Part shown: piece by piece, positions 45,694 to 55,300 of the stretch
How the letters are laid out: each line of letters starts with the position of its first letter
How positions within the stretch are numbered: the stretch's first letter is position 1
Assembly: GCA_027557655.1 (NCBI GenBank)
Contig: CP064915.1
Coordinates: forward strand, 744,001 to 808,000
DNA: 64,000 nucleotides
Reading direction: 5' to 3'
Origin: Candidatus Kinetoplastibacterium crithidii
Lineage (GTDB): Bacteria; Pseudomonadota; Gammaproteobacteria; Burkholderiales; Burkholderiaceae_B
Made by a program: the position numbers and the translations under genes
The notes under the pieces: generated by a model
Databases searched by the model: none
Seen by the model: the letters and a program-made list of their open reading frames with translations, nothing else
Told to the model about the DNA's origin: nothing

Positions 45694-45990
45694 TTATGCC
45701 ACCTCTGCAAAGTTAATTTCATAACCATCACGAAGAGAAATATATGCTTTTTTCTCATGGCGCCTACGGCCCATAAAACGACCAAATTTCTTAACTTTAC
45801 CCTTGCGATTAAGCATAGCAACAGAATCAACTTGAACTTTAAATAATAATTCTACTGCTGCCTTAACTTCTAATTTAGTTGCATCTGGCAACACTCGAAA
45901 AATAACCTGACGATGTTTATCAGCAATAAAAGTAGCTTTTTCGGTAACTACAGGAGATAAAATTATTTGCATTAAACGTTCTGCGTTCAT
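45694..45990 (-). CDS. rplW: 50S ribosomal protein L23
   Basis: Exit-tunnel protein that binds trigger factor and SRP. 98 residues: SPVVTEKATFIADKHRQVIF and VKKFGRFMGRRRHEKKAYIS. Its ATG overlaps the end of rplD by 4 bp. Confidence 0.98.
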   Translation of the reverse strand: MNAERLMQIILSPVVTEKATFIADKHRQVIFRVLPDATKLEVKAAVELLFKVQVDSVAMLNRKGKVKKFGRFMGRRRHEKKAYISLRDGYEINFAEVA

Positions 45991-46604
45991 CCTAACATCT
46001 CCTCAAGTTGCTTAATAGCACCTCTAGTAAAAAGAATTTTCTTATAGTGTACAAGTGATAGTGGATCTATATAACGAGTCTCTGTAACAGCTATATGAGG
46101 TAAATTACGAGTGGCCAAATAAATATTCTCATCTATTTCCTCTAAGACAATTAGTACTGAAGTCAAACCAAATGATTTAATCTTATTTGCAGCCAGCCTA
46201 GTCTTAGGAGAACTTAATTCAAAAGATTCTATAACTGCTAAACGATCCTCACGAACTAATTGTGACAATATAGATCTCATACCAGAACGATACATTTTCT
46301 TATTTATTTTTTGGGAAAAATTTTCTTCTGGAGAATTAGGGAATATACGACCACCTCCACGCCATAAAGGAGATGATGTCATACCAGCCCTAGCACGACC
46401 TGTACCTTTTTGACGCCATGGTTTCTTTGTACTGTGCCTTACTTCAGATCTATCTTTTTGAGCACGATTCCCAGAGCGGGCATTTGCTTGAAAGGCAACA
46501 ACAATTTGATGAACCAATGAGTTATTAAACTCACAAGCAAATATATTATCAGGACCAGAAATAACACCATTAGAGCCCTGCTCATTAAGGAGCTTTAAAT
46601 CCAT
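45987..46604 (-). CDS. rplD: 50S ribosomal protein L4
   Basis: Exit-tunnel protein; in E. coli also the autogenous repressor acting on the S10 leader. 205 residues: STKKPWRQKGTGRARAG in the tunnel loop, and PLWRGGGRIFPNSPE. It follows rplC by 2 bp. Confidence 0.98.
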   Translation of the reverse strand: MDLKLLNEQGSNGVISGPDNIFACEFNNSLVHQIVVAFQANARSGNRAQKDRSEVRHSTKKPWRQKGTGRARAGMTSSPLWRGGGRIFPNSPEENFSQKINKKMYRSGMRSILSQLVREDRLAVIESFELSSPKTRLAANKIKSFGLTSVLIVLEEIDENIYLATRNLPHIAVTETRYIDPLSLVHYKKILFTRGAIKQLEEMLG

Positions 46605-46606
46605 TG

Positions 46607-47299
46607 TTATAGCCCCCCATTTTTAAAAATTTTCTTAATAGCTGGTCGCACTATCAAATCAGCATCCGAATAACCAGGAACGGCACCCTTTAATAAGAGC
46701 AAATTTCTTTCGATATCTATTCTTATAATTTCAAGATTTTGTATAGTACGTTTGACTGAACCCATATGACCAGACATTTTCTTTCCAGGAAAAACTCTAC
46801 CTGGATCTTGTGCTTGACCAATAGAACCAGGTACTCTATGAGAACGAGAGTTACCATGAGAATTTCTCTGAGAACCAAAATTATGTCTCTTGATAGTTCC
46901 TGCAAAACCCTTACCTATAGTTGTTCCTGTAACATCTACATATTGACCATTATGGAAAACACTATTCACATTAATTACAGAACCTATAGAAAGATCTTTT
47001 AATTGTTCATGGTTCAACCTAAATTCTTTAAGAACACTACCAGCCTCTACAGCAGCTTTTGAATAGTGTCCAATTTGAGATTTAGATAAACGCGAGGTTT
47101 TGCGAAAACCATATGCAACCTGAACAGCATCATAGCCATCAATTTCTTGTGACTTGATTTGGGTTATGCGATTATTTGACACATCAACTACAGTTACAGG
47201 TATGGATTCCCCATCTTCTGTAAATATACGAGTCATGCCAATTTTGCGACCTACCATTCCTAGCCTATAAGCTACAGAATTAGCTGTCGATTCTGACAT
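46607..47299 (-). CDS. rplC: 50S ribosomal protein L3
   Basis: Assembly-initiator protein near the peptidyl transferase centre. From the ATG at 47299 (GGAG upstream) it has 230 residues: LGMVGRKIGMTRIFTEDGES, and the loop region SHGNSRSHRVPGSIGQAQDP with the methylated-Gln site. An ATG 12 bp upstream is possible but not matched by homologs. Confidence 0.97.
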   Translation of the reverse strand: MSESTANSVAYRLGMVGRKIGMTRIFTEDGESIPVTVVDVSNNRITQIKSQEIDGYDAVQVAYGFRKTSRLSKSQIGHYSKAAVEAGSVLKEFRLNHEQLKDLSIGSVINVNSVFHNGQYVDVTGTTIGKGFAGTIKRHNFGSQRNSHGNSRSHRVPGSIGQAQDPGRVFPGKKMSGHMGSVKRTIQNLEIIRIDIERNLLLLKGAVPGYSDADLIVRPAIKKIFKNGGL

Positions 47300-47311
47300 T
47301 ATTTTCTCCAT

Positions 47312-47424
47312 TTCGACTACGATTGGTCGATTGTTTTTTTAATAAAAAATATAAAAACTAATAAAGTTTAGTTTATAATAATATAAATATTATAATTAAT
47401 AAGAAATATTACTATAAAAATAAA
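47312..47424 (-). other. AT-rich rpsJ-rplC spacer
   Basis: These 113 bp separate rpsJ from rplC, unlike the tight packing of the rest of the S10 operon. The DNA is almost only A and T, with a TATAAT and small repeats (AAACTAA/TTAGTTT). A secondary promoter for rplC is possible, but the -35 match is poor. Confidence 0.4.
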
Positions 47425-47736
47425 CTACTGCAAAGCAATTTCTACATCAACACCTGCCGGCAAATCAAGTCTCATTAAAGCATCAACAGTTTTATCAGTA
47501 GGATCAACTATATCCATCAATCTTTGATGAGTACGAATTTCAAACTGATCTCTCGATGTCTTATTAACATGCGGAGAACGTAATAAATCATAACGTCGAA
47601 TACGACTAGGTAGAGGCACTGGTCCTCTAACAACAGCCCCAGTTCTCTTTGCTGTATCAACTATTTCTGCAGCAGACTGATCTATTAGTTTATAATCAAA
47701 AGCTTTCAAACGAATGCGAATCTTTTGGTTTTTCAT
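47425..47736 (-). CDS. rpsJ: 30S ribosomal protein S10 (NusE)
   Basis: Head protein that also acts as NusE, binding NusB and NusG in antitermination and transcription-translation coupling. 103 residues: IRIRLKAFDYKLIDQSAAEI and SPHVNKTSRDQFEIRTHQR. AGGA precedes the ATG. The tuf terminator hairpin lies only about 20 nt before this start. Confidence 0.98.
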   Translation of the reverse strand: MKNQKIRIRLKAFDYKLIDQSAAEIVDTAKRTGAVVRGPVPLPSRIRRYDLLRSPHVNKTSRDQFEIRTHQRLMDIVDPTDKTVDALMRLDLPAGVDVEIALQ

Positions 47737-47754
47737 GAAGATTCCTAAAGAACG

Positions 47755-47781
47755 AAAAAACGAAGGTAAAAAATACCTTCG
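47755..47781 (-). terminator. Rho-independent terminator/attenuator between tuf and rpsJ
   Basis: Minus-strand reading: CGAAGGTA, loop TTTTT, TACCTTCG (8-bp perfect stem, 47781-47761), then TTTTTT (47760-47755). This is the most canonical terminator in the window. It begins 16 nt after the tuf stop, and the S10 start codon follows 18 nt after the U tract, which leaves no room for a promoter in between. Confidence 0.85.
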
Positions 47782-47796
47782 CTACTAAAAAATAAA

Positions 47797-48987
47797 CTAA
47801 GCAATAATTTTAGACACCACACCGGCACCAACTGTTCTACCGCCTTCACGTATCGCAAATCTTAATCCTTCTTCCATTGCGATTGGAGCTAAAAGCTTCA
47901 CAGTAATACTTACATTATCACCAGGAAGTACCATCTCTTTATCTTTAGGTAAATCAATAGTACCTGTGACATCGGTGGTACGAAAATAAAACTGCGGACG
48001 ATAACCATTAAAGAAAGGAGTATGACGACCACCTTCTTCCTTAGATAAAACATAAACCTCAGCTGAAAATTCGGTGTGAGGAGTAATAGTACCAGGCTTT
48101 GCTAAAACTTGCCCTCTTTCAACATCCTCTCTCTTTGTTCCTCTCAACAAAATACCGACATTATCACCAGCTTGACCTTGATCCAACAATTTACGGAACA
48201 TTTCAACACCAGTACATGTTGTCTTAATTGTATCTTTGATTCCCACTACCTCAATTTCTTCACCAACTTTAACAACACCTCTTTCTACACGACCAGTAAC
48301 AACAGTTCCACGACCAGATATCGAGAATACATCCTCAACTGGCATCAAAAATGTTCCATCTATAGCGCGTTCTGGTGTTGGTATATAGCTATCTAAAGCA
48401 TCAGCTAAAGCTAAAATAGCTTTTTCTCCTAACTCTCCTTTATCACCTTCCAAGGCTAGTTTAGCAGAACCTTTAATAATTGGGGTATCATCTCCTGGAA
48501 AATCATATTTGGACAACAATTCACGAACTTCCATTTCTACGAGTTCGAGCAATTCTTCATCGTCGACCATGTCTGACTTGTTTAGGAACACAACAATATA
48601 TGGCACACCAACCTGACGAGATAACAATATATGCTCTCTTGTCTGTGGCATAGGGCCATCAGCAGCAGAAACAACAAGAATAGCCCCGTCCATCTGAGCC
48701 GCTCCTGTTATCATGTTTTTTACATAATCAGCATGTCCAGGACAATCCACATGTGCATAATGACGATTAGATGTCTCATACTCCACATGAGCAGTATTTA
48801 TTGTAATACCTCTAGCTTTTTCCTCTGGAGCAGCATCGATTTGTGCATAACCACAAGCTTCTCCTCCAAACTTAGTTGCCAAAACAGTAGTAATAGCAGC
48901 TGTTAAAGTTGTTTTACCATGATCAACGTGACCAATAGTACCTACATTTACATGAGGCTTACTACGTTCAAACTTGCCTTTAGCCAT
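47797..48987 (-). CDS. tuf: Elongation factor Tu
   Basis: Delivers aminoacyl-tRNA to the ribosome. 396 residues, G1 GHVDHGKT (19-26), G3 DCPGHADY, G4 NKSD, and domains 2 and 3 complete, ending GAGVVSKIIA. It has its own promoter in the gap after fusA. Less affected by A+T drift than the metabolic genes. A second tuf copy, usual near secE in this group, would lie beyond the right edge if kept. Confidence 0.99.
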   Translation of the reverse strand: MAKGKFERSKPHVNVGTIGHVDHGKTTLTAAITTVLATKFGGEACGYAQIDAAPEEKARGITINTAHVEYETSNRHYAHVDCPGHADYVKNMITGAAQMDGAILVVSAADGPMPQTREHILLSRQVGVPYIVVFLNKSDMVDDEELLELVEMEVRELLSKYDFPGDDTPIIKGSAKLALEGDKGELGEKAILALADALDSYIPTPERAIDGTFLMPVEDVFSISGRGTVVTGRVERGVVKVGEEIEVVGIKDTIKTTCTGVEMFRKLLDQGQAGDNVGILLRGTKREDVERGQVLAKPGTITPHTEFSAEVYVLSKEEGGRHTPFFNGYRPQFYFRTTDVTGTIDLPKDKEMVLPGDNVSITVKLLAPIAMEEGLRFAIREGGRTVGAGVVSKIIA

Positions 48988-49037
48988 CTTTATACCTTAA
49001 TTTTTTCAAAAAAAATAAACGAAACACTTACAAATTC

Positions 49038-49066
49038 AAAATAATTGAGTAAGCTATTTTTGTCAA
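49038..49066 (-). promoter_or_regulatory. Promoter for tuf
   Basis: On the minus strand TTGACA (49066-49061), 17-bp spacer, TATTTT (49043-49038), about 45 nt before the tuf ATG. The -35 is a perfect consensus and starts 7 bp after the fusA stop codon. Confidence 0.7.
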
Positions 49067-49072
49067 TATTCA

Positions 49073-51175
49073 TTATTTAGTCCGAGCTGCTATGACTTCA
49101 TCTACAACATTTTTTGGAGCTTCAGAATAATGTTTAAACTCCATAGTATATGTAGCTCGCCCTTGTGTCAAAGAACGAAGATTAGTAGCATAACCAAACA
49201 TTTCAGCCAAAGGAACCTCCGACTTTATTATTTTACCACCACTAATGATATCATCCATGCCTTGTACCATACCTCTACGTGATGACAAATCACCCATTAC
49301 AGCACCAGCATATTCCTCTGGAGTCTCTACTTCGACAGACATCATAGGTTCTAAAATTACAGGACTCGCTTTTCTTAAACCTTCTTTAAAAGCTATTGAG
49401 CCAGCCATTTTGAAAGCATTTTCATTAGAATCAACATCATGATATGACCCAAAAAATAGGGTAACCTGAACATCAACTACAGGATATCCTGCGAGCACTC
49501 CCGATGGAATTGTTTCTTGGATCCCTTTATCAACTGCTGGGATATATTCCCTTGGTACTACCCCTCCCTTAATAGCATCTATAAATTTATAACCACTACC
49601 TGGAGGTAAAGGCTCCACTTTAAGAACTACGTGACCATACTGTCCACGACCACCAGACTGTTTAATAAATTTACCTTCAGCTTGATCGCAAACTTTTCTG
49701 ATTGTCTCTCTATAAGCTACTTGAGGCTTGCCAACATTAGCCTCAACTCCGAACTCCCTCTTCATTCTATCTACTAAAATTTCTAGATGCAATTCACCCA
49801 TACCAGAAATAATAGTTTGACCAGATTCTTCATCACTACGGACCCTAAAAGACGGATCCTCTTGTGCTAAACGAGATAAAGCAAGACCCATTTTCTCTTG
49901 ATCTGCTTTAGACTTAGGCTCTACAGCTTGAGATATAACAGGCTCTGGGAAAATCATTCTTTCTAAAGTAATATGACTATCCACATCACATAAAGTTTCA
50001 CCCGTAGTAACATCCTTAAGACCAACCACTGCTGCAATATCACCAGATAAAACTTCTTTTATTTCCTCTCGATTATTAGCATGCATTTGCAATAATCGAC
50101 CTATACGTTCTTTTCTACCTTTAATAGGGTTAAAAACTGTATCACCAGATTTTAGAATTCCTGAATATACTCTAATAAATGTTAACTGGCCAACAAAAGG
50201 ATCACTCATCAATTTAAAAGCCAAGGCAGACATTTTTTCTTGATCATCAGAATTACGATAAATTTCATTGCCCTCATCGTCAAGACCCGATACAGGAGGA
50301 ATATCTACCGGTGAAGGCAAATAATCTATTACAGAATCCAACATCCGTTGAACACCTTTGTTTTTAAAAGCACTACCACAAAGCATAGGTTGAATCTCGC
50401 AAGCAATAGTTCTCTTACGAATAGCCATATTTATCTCAGATTCACTTAGTGTTCCTGTTTCAAGATACTTATCCATTAACTCTTCTGATGATTCAGCAGC
50501 AACTTCAAGCAAATTTTCTCTCCATTTATTTGCTTGCTCTTTTAAATTATCTGGAATAGGAAGATAATCAAATTTTATACCTTGACTTTTCTCATCCCAA
50601 ATAATTGATTCCATTTTTACTAAATCAATCACACCTAAAAACTGATCTTCAGATCCTATTGGTATGACTATAGGCACAGGATTTGCTTTTAATCTAGATT
50701 TTAATTGATCATAAACCTTAAAAAAATTTGCTCCAGTGCGATCCATTTTGTTCACAAAAGCTAATCTAGGCACTTTGTATTTATTAGCTTGACGCCATAC
50801 TGTTTCTGATTGAGGCTGAACACCACCAACAGCACAATAAACCATACAAGCTCCATCCAGAACTCTCATTGATCTCTCAACTTCTATAGTGAAATCAACG
50901 TGACCAGGAGTATCAATGATATTTATTCTATGCTCAGGATAATTATTAGCCATACCTTTCCAAAAGGCAGTTGTAGCAGCCGAAGTAATAGTGATTCCTC
51001 TCTCTTGCTCTTGCTCCATCCAGTCCATAGTGGCAGCCCCATCATGAACTTCACCTATCTTGTGATTAACACCTGTATAAAATAAAATACGTTCTGTAGT
51101 CGTGGTTTTACCCGCATCTATATGAGCAGATATACCTATATTCCTATAACATTCTATAATTGTCTTACGAGCCAT
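49073..51175 (-). CDS. fusA: Elongation factor G
   Basis: GTPase that drives translocation and ribosome recycling. 700 residues: G1 AHIDAGKTTTTER, DTPGHVDFTIEVERS, NKMDRTGANF, domain IV tip region GGVVPREYIPAVDKG, and a normal C-terminus. Third gene of the str operon, 16 bp after rpsG. Confidence 0.99.
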   Translation of the reverse strand: MARKTIIECYRNIGISAHIDAGKTTTTERILFYTGVNHKIGEVHDGAATMDWMEQEQERGITITSAATTAFWKGMANNYPEHRINIIDTPGHVDFTIEVERSMRVLDGACMVYCAVGGVQPQSETVWRQANKYKVPRLAFVNKMDRTGANFFKVYDQLKSRLKANPVPIVIPIGSEDQFLGVIDLVKMESIIWDEKSQGIKFDYLPIPDNLKEQANKWRENLLEVAAESSEELMDKYLETGTLSESEINMAIRKRTIACEIQPMLCGSAFKNKGVQRMLDSVIDYLPSPVDIPPVSGLDDEGNEIYRNSDDQEKMSALAFKLMSDPFVGQLTFIRVYSGILKSGDTVFNPIKGRKERIGRLLQMHANNREEIKEVLSGDIAAVVGLKDVTTGETLCDVDSHITLERMIFPEPVISQAVEPKSKADQEKMGLALSRLAQEDPSFRVRSDEESGQTIISGMGELHLEILVDRMKREFGVEANVGKPQVAYRETIRKVCDQAEGKFIKQSGGRGQYGHVVLKVEPLPPGSGYKFIDAIKGGVVPREYIPAVDKGIQETIPSGVLAGYPVVDVQVTLFFGSYHDVDSNENAFKMAGSIAFKEGLRKASPVILEPMMSVEVETPEEYAGAVMGDLSSRRGMVQGMDDIISGGKIIKSEVPLAEMFGYATNLRSLTQGRATYTMEFKHYSEAPKNVVDEVIAARTK

Positions 51176-51191
51176 TATTGATCCTCATAAC

Positions 51192-51662
51192 CTACCAACG
51201 AAAATGACTGAAAGCTTTATTAGCTTCGGCCATTTTATGAGTATCTTCTCTTTTCTTCATGGCTGCGCCACGATTTTCTGAAGCATCAAGTAACTCTCCA
51301 GCTAAACGCAAATCCATAGATTTCTCGCTACGTTTTTTAGCTGCCTCTCTGAGCCATCTCATTGACAAAGCCAAACGTCTAACAGGCCTAACTTCAACAG
51401 GAACTTGATAATTAGCACCACCTACACGTCGACTTTTTACCTCTACTATAGGTTTTATATTATTTATAGCTAAATTAAATATCTCTAAAGGATCTTTTTT
51501 TGTTTTATGACCCACATGGGAAAGTGCCCCATATACAATTCTTTCTGCAACAGCCTTTTTACCATCAAGCATTACAACATTCATAAATTTTGCTAACTCA
51601 ACACTACCAAATTTAGGATCTGGCAATATCTCGCGCTTAGGTATTTCACGACGACGTGACAT
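51192..51662 (-). CDS. rpsG: 30S ribosomal protein S7
   Basis: Primary 3'-domain 16S binder and, in E. coli, autogenous regulator of the str operon. 156 residues: RREIPKREILPDPKFGSVEL and RRVGGANYQVPVEVRPVRR, FSHFRW at the end. A 117-bp gap with two hairpins separates it from rpsL. Confidence 0.98.
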   Translation of the reverse strand: MSRRREIPKREILPDPKFGSVELAKFMNVVMLDGKKAVAERIVYGALSHVGHKTKKDPLEIFNLAINNIKPIVEVKSRRVGGANYQVPVEVRPVRRLALSMRWLREAAKKRSEKSMDLRLAGELLDASENRGAAMKKREDTHKMAEANKAFSHFRW

Positions 51663-51688
51663 TATATTTCCTTGTGTCTTTCAGTTGA

Positions 51689-51754
51689 CCCAAAATACTA
51701 TTTGGGCATAGCTACCTAATAAGAATAGCCCCTTACATGCCATATAATTATGGC
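51689..51754 (-). promoter_or_regulatory. Hairpins in the rpsL-rpsG spacer, possible S7 regulatory site
   Basis: Two stems: CCCAAA/TTTGGG (51689-51694 with 51701-51706) and GCCAT/ATGGC (51739-51743 with 51750-51754). In E. coli the S7 protein binds the equivalent intercistronic region to repress translation. The function here is inferred from position only. Confidence 0.45.
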
Positions 51755-51779
51755 CACACTTTTCAAAAACAGTTAAAAA

Positions 51780-52157
51780 TTACGCTTTCTTAGCGCGTTT
51801 AGAACCATATTTTGAACGAGCCTGTTTACGATTTTTAACACCTTGCAAATCAAGAGAACCTCTGACTATATGATAACGCACACCCGGCAAGTCTTTAACA
51901 CGACCACCTCTTACTAAAACTACAGAGTGTTCTTGCAAATTATGACCCTCTCCACCAATATATGAAATTACTTCATATCCATTAGTTAAGCGCACCTTAG
52001 CTACTTTTCTCATAGCAGAATTAGGTTTTTTAGGTGTTGTAGTATAAACACGAGTACAAACACCACGACGTTGTGGGCAGTTTTCTAAAGCCGGGCTTTT
52101 GCTCTTAAGAACACCAATTTCTCGTGGCTTCCTTATAAGCTGACTAATAGTAGGCAT
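51780..52157 (-). CDS. rpsL: 30S ribosomal protein S12
   Basis: Decoding-site protein. 125 residues: MPTISQLIRKPREI at the start, TTPKKPNSAMRKVAKVRL and VRGGRVKDLPGVRYHIVRGS. Lys residues at the two classical streptomycin-resistance sites (PKKPNS and GRVKDLP) are wild type. First gene of the str operon. Confidence 0.99.
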   Translation of the reverse strand: MPTISQLIRKPREIGVLKSKSPALENCPQRRGVCTRVYTTTPKKPNSAMRKVAKVRLTNGYEVISYIGGEGHNLQEHSVVLVRGGRVKDLPGVRYHIVRGSLDLQGVKNRKQARSKYGSKRAKKA

Positions 52158-52230
52158 ATACTTCGAAATCCTTTTATATAATTATAATAATTAAATTTTT
52201 TATTTCAAAAATATCAATTTTCTAAAAAAA

Positions 52231-52292
52231 CTAACTTTACTGCAGTTCACCATATATCAATTTATAATAGTAAAATCGCATACTAAAGTTAG
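52231..52292 (-). terminator. Leader hairpin with U tract upstream of rpsL (attenuator candidate)
   Basis: Minus-strand CTAACTTTA (52292-52284) pairs perfectly with TAAAGTTAG (52239-52231), followed at once by seven T (52230-52224). The loop is 44 nt. The left arm starts at the expected first base of the transcript from the promoter at 52299-52327, so the hairpin belongs to the str leader. It could also stop read-through from rpoC. Confidence 0.6.
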
Positions 52293-52298
52293 CTGGCC

Positions 52299-52327
52299 AA
52301 TATAACTCTGTTTTCAACAATTGTCAA
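52299..52327 (-). promoter_or_regulatory. Strong sigma-70 promoter of the str operon
   Basis: On the minus strand TTGACA (52327-52322), exactly 17 bp, TATATT (52304-52299). The expected start is near 52292, giving a leader of about 135 nt to the rpsL ATG. This is the best promoter match in the window. Confidence 0.8.
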
Positions 52328-52372
52328 AAACAACTTAAATACATGCAAGCAATACAATAAAGAAAACTCTAC

Positions 52373-55300
52373 TTATGAATTTTCAAATATACTAGGCCTG
52401 CTTTCTGATTTATTTAACTTCTCAGCTTCAGCAGCAGTAATTTTAGCTTTACGTGCCTTATGATAAGACAATCCAGTACCCGCTGGAATTAAACGACCAA
52501 CTATCACATTTTCCTTCAAACCACGTAATTCATCTTTTTTACCCATTATAGCTGCCTCAGTTAATACTCGAGTAGTTTCCTGAAAAGAAGCTGCTGATAT
52601 AAATGAATCGGTAGAAAGTGAAGCTTTAGTAATACCAAGCAAGACATTTTCATAAGTTGCCGGTATTCCATTTTGTGATATTACACGATCATTTTCGTTT
52701 AATAAATCCGCCCTCTCTACTTGTTCACCAGGAACAAAACTCGTATCACCAGGATTAAGGACATTCACTCTACGTAACATCTGACGGACTATAACTTCAA
52801 TATGTTTATCATTGATTTTAACTCCTTGCAAACGATAAACATCCTGAACTTCATCTATTATATAAGCAGCCAAACTTTCTATGCCTTGCAAACGTAATAT
52901 ATCATGAGGATCAGCTGGTCCATCTACTATGGTTTCTCCTTTATTAACAACCTGACCATCATGCACTAAAATCTGTTTCTCTTTTGCAACAAGGAATTCG
53001 TTGCTAACTCCATCTAGATCAGTAATAACTAACCGTTGTTTTCCCTTAGTGTCCTTTCCAAAAGAAACTGTACCAGTCAATTCAGCTAACATACCAGCAC
53101 CCCTTGGAGAACGAGCCTCAAATAACTCAGCAACCCTAGGAAGACCACCTGTAATATCACGAGTTTTTTGAGATTCCTGAGGAATTCTAGCTAAAACCTC
53201 GCCTACCAAAACTTGTTGACCATCACGAACAGTAATTAAAGCTCCTACTGGGAAAGCAATACTGCTAGGAATATCTGTACCTGCAATTTTAACACCTTCA
53301 CCAGATTCATTAACTAACCTGATTTGTGGTCTCATAGCTATTTTATTACCCCTTACTTTAGGTGTAATAACGACCAGTGTTGATAATCCTGTAACCTCAT
53401 CAACCTGTTTAGCAACAGTAACTCCTTCCTCAATATTTTCAAAACTTACTCTACCAGCATATTCAGATACTATAGGCCTAGTCAATGGATCCCAAGAAGC
53501 TAAGAGAACACCAGCATTTACAGAATCACCATCACCAACCAATAAAATAGCTCCATAAGGAATTTTATGTCTTTCTCGTTCTCTCGAATTATCATCAAAA
53601 ACAGCTAATTCTCCAGACCTTGAAATAACTACTCTCTCCCCTTTAGGATTTGTAACATATCTCATAGTACTCATAAAACCAACAGTACCTTTAGATTTTG
53701 TTTCAACTACACTAGCCATAACAGAACGTGATGCTGCACCTCCTATATGAAAAGTTCTCATAGTAAGCTGAGTACCAGGCTCACCTATAGACTGAGCCGC
53801 AACAACACCAACAGCCTCACCTATATTTACAGGTTCTCCTCTACCCAAATCTCTACCATAACAACAAACACATAGGCCTCTTCTACTTTCACATGTAAGA
53901 GGAGTACGAACTTTTACTTCGTCAACACCTATTAAATCTATTTTCTCTACCAAATCTTCATCCAATAAAGAACCAGAATGTATAACTGTTTCTCTAGTAT
54001 CAGGATCTACTATATCATTAATAATTACACGACCAAGCACTCTATCTCTTAGAGGTTCTATAACTTCTCCTCCTTCCATTATAGCTTTCATGTTATAACC
54101 ATAAGATGTGCCACAATCATACTCTGTAATAACCAAATCTTGCGTTACGTCTACTAATCTTCTAGTTAAATAGCCAGAATTTGCTGTTTTAAGGGCGGTA
54201 TCAGCTAAACCCTTACGAGCACCATGAGTAGAAATAAAGTATTGAAGAACATTCAAACCTTCCCTAAAATTTGCACTAATTGGAGTTTCAATAATAGAAC
54301 CATCAGGTTTTGCCATTAGACCACGCATACCGGCTAACTGTCTAATTTGAGCCACAGAACCACGAGCACCTGAATCTGCCATCATATAAATAGAATTAAA
54401 AGATTCCTGACGTACTTTCTTACCATGCCTATTCGAAACAGGTTCAGTAGCTAAAAACTCCATCATTGCCTTACCAACCCTGTCACTAGCTTTACCCCAA
54501 ATATCTACAACATTATTATATCTTTCTTGAGAAGTAACTAATCCAGAAGAATACTGTTTATCTATTTCTTTAACTTCTTCATTAGCATCCGATAAAATAT
54601 CTGACTTTGCTGCAGGAATCAACATATCTTCCATAGCAATAGAAATACCAGCTTTAGTAGCAAGAAGAAAACCTGATTGCATTAAGTTATCAACAAAGAT
54701 AACAGTATTATGCAAACCACAACGTCTAAAAGAATTATTAATCAATCGAGAAATTTCTTTTTTCTTTAAAGTTTTATTCAAAACAGAGAATGATAAGCCT
54801 TTAGGCAAAATTTCAGACAATATAGATCTACCAACTGTTGTTTCATAACGCTTATAAACTGGCATCCATGTATTATCATTATCACGCTCATACTCTGTAA
54901 TACGAACTGTAACACGACTTTGTAATTCTACTTCTCCTATATCATAAGCCCTTTGAACTTCAGAAACAGAAGAGAAAAACATGCCTTCTCCCTTACCATT
55001 GATACGTTCTCTAGTCGCATAATATAATCCCAATACTATATCTTGGGATGGAACTATTGATGGTTCACCATTTGCAGGGAATAAAATATTATTCGAAGAC
55101 AACATCAGGGTTCTGGCTTCTAACTGGGCTTCCAACGATAGAGGCACATGCACAGCCATTTGATCTCCATCAAAGTCAGCATTAAATGCTGCACAAACAA
55201 GAGGATGCAACTGTATGGCTTTACCACCAATTAATACAGGTTCAAAAGCTTGAATACCCAAACGATGCAAAGTAGGAGCTCTATTCAGCATAACAGGATG

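Noticed and set aside
48109..48396. Cys/Ser/Asn-rich plus-strand ORF antisense to tuf
   Set aside because: Composition is that of an antisense reading of a conserved gene; no ribosome-binding site or known domain.
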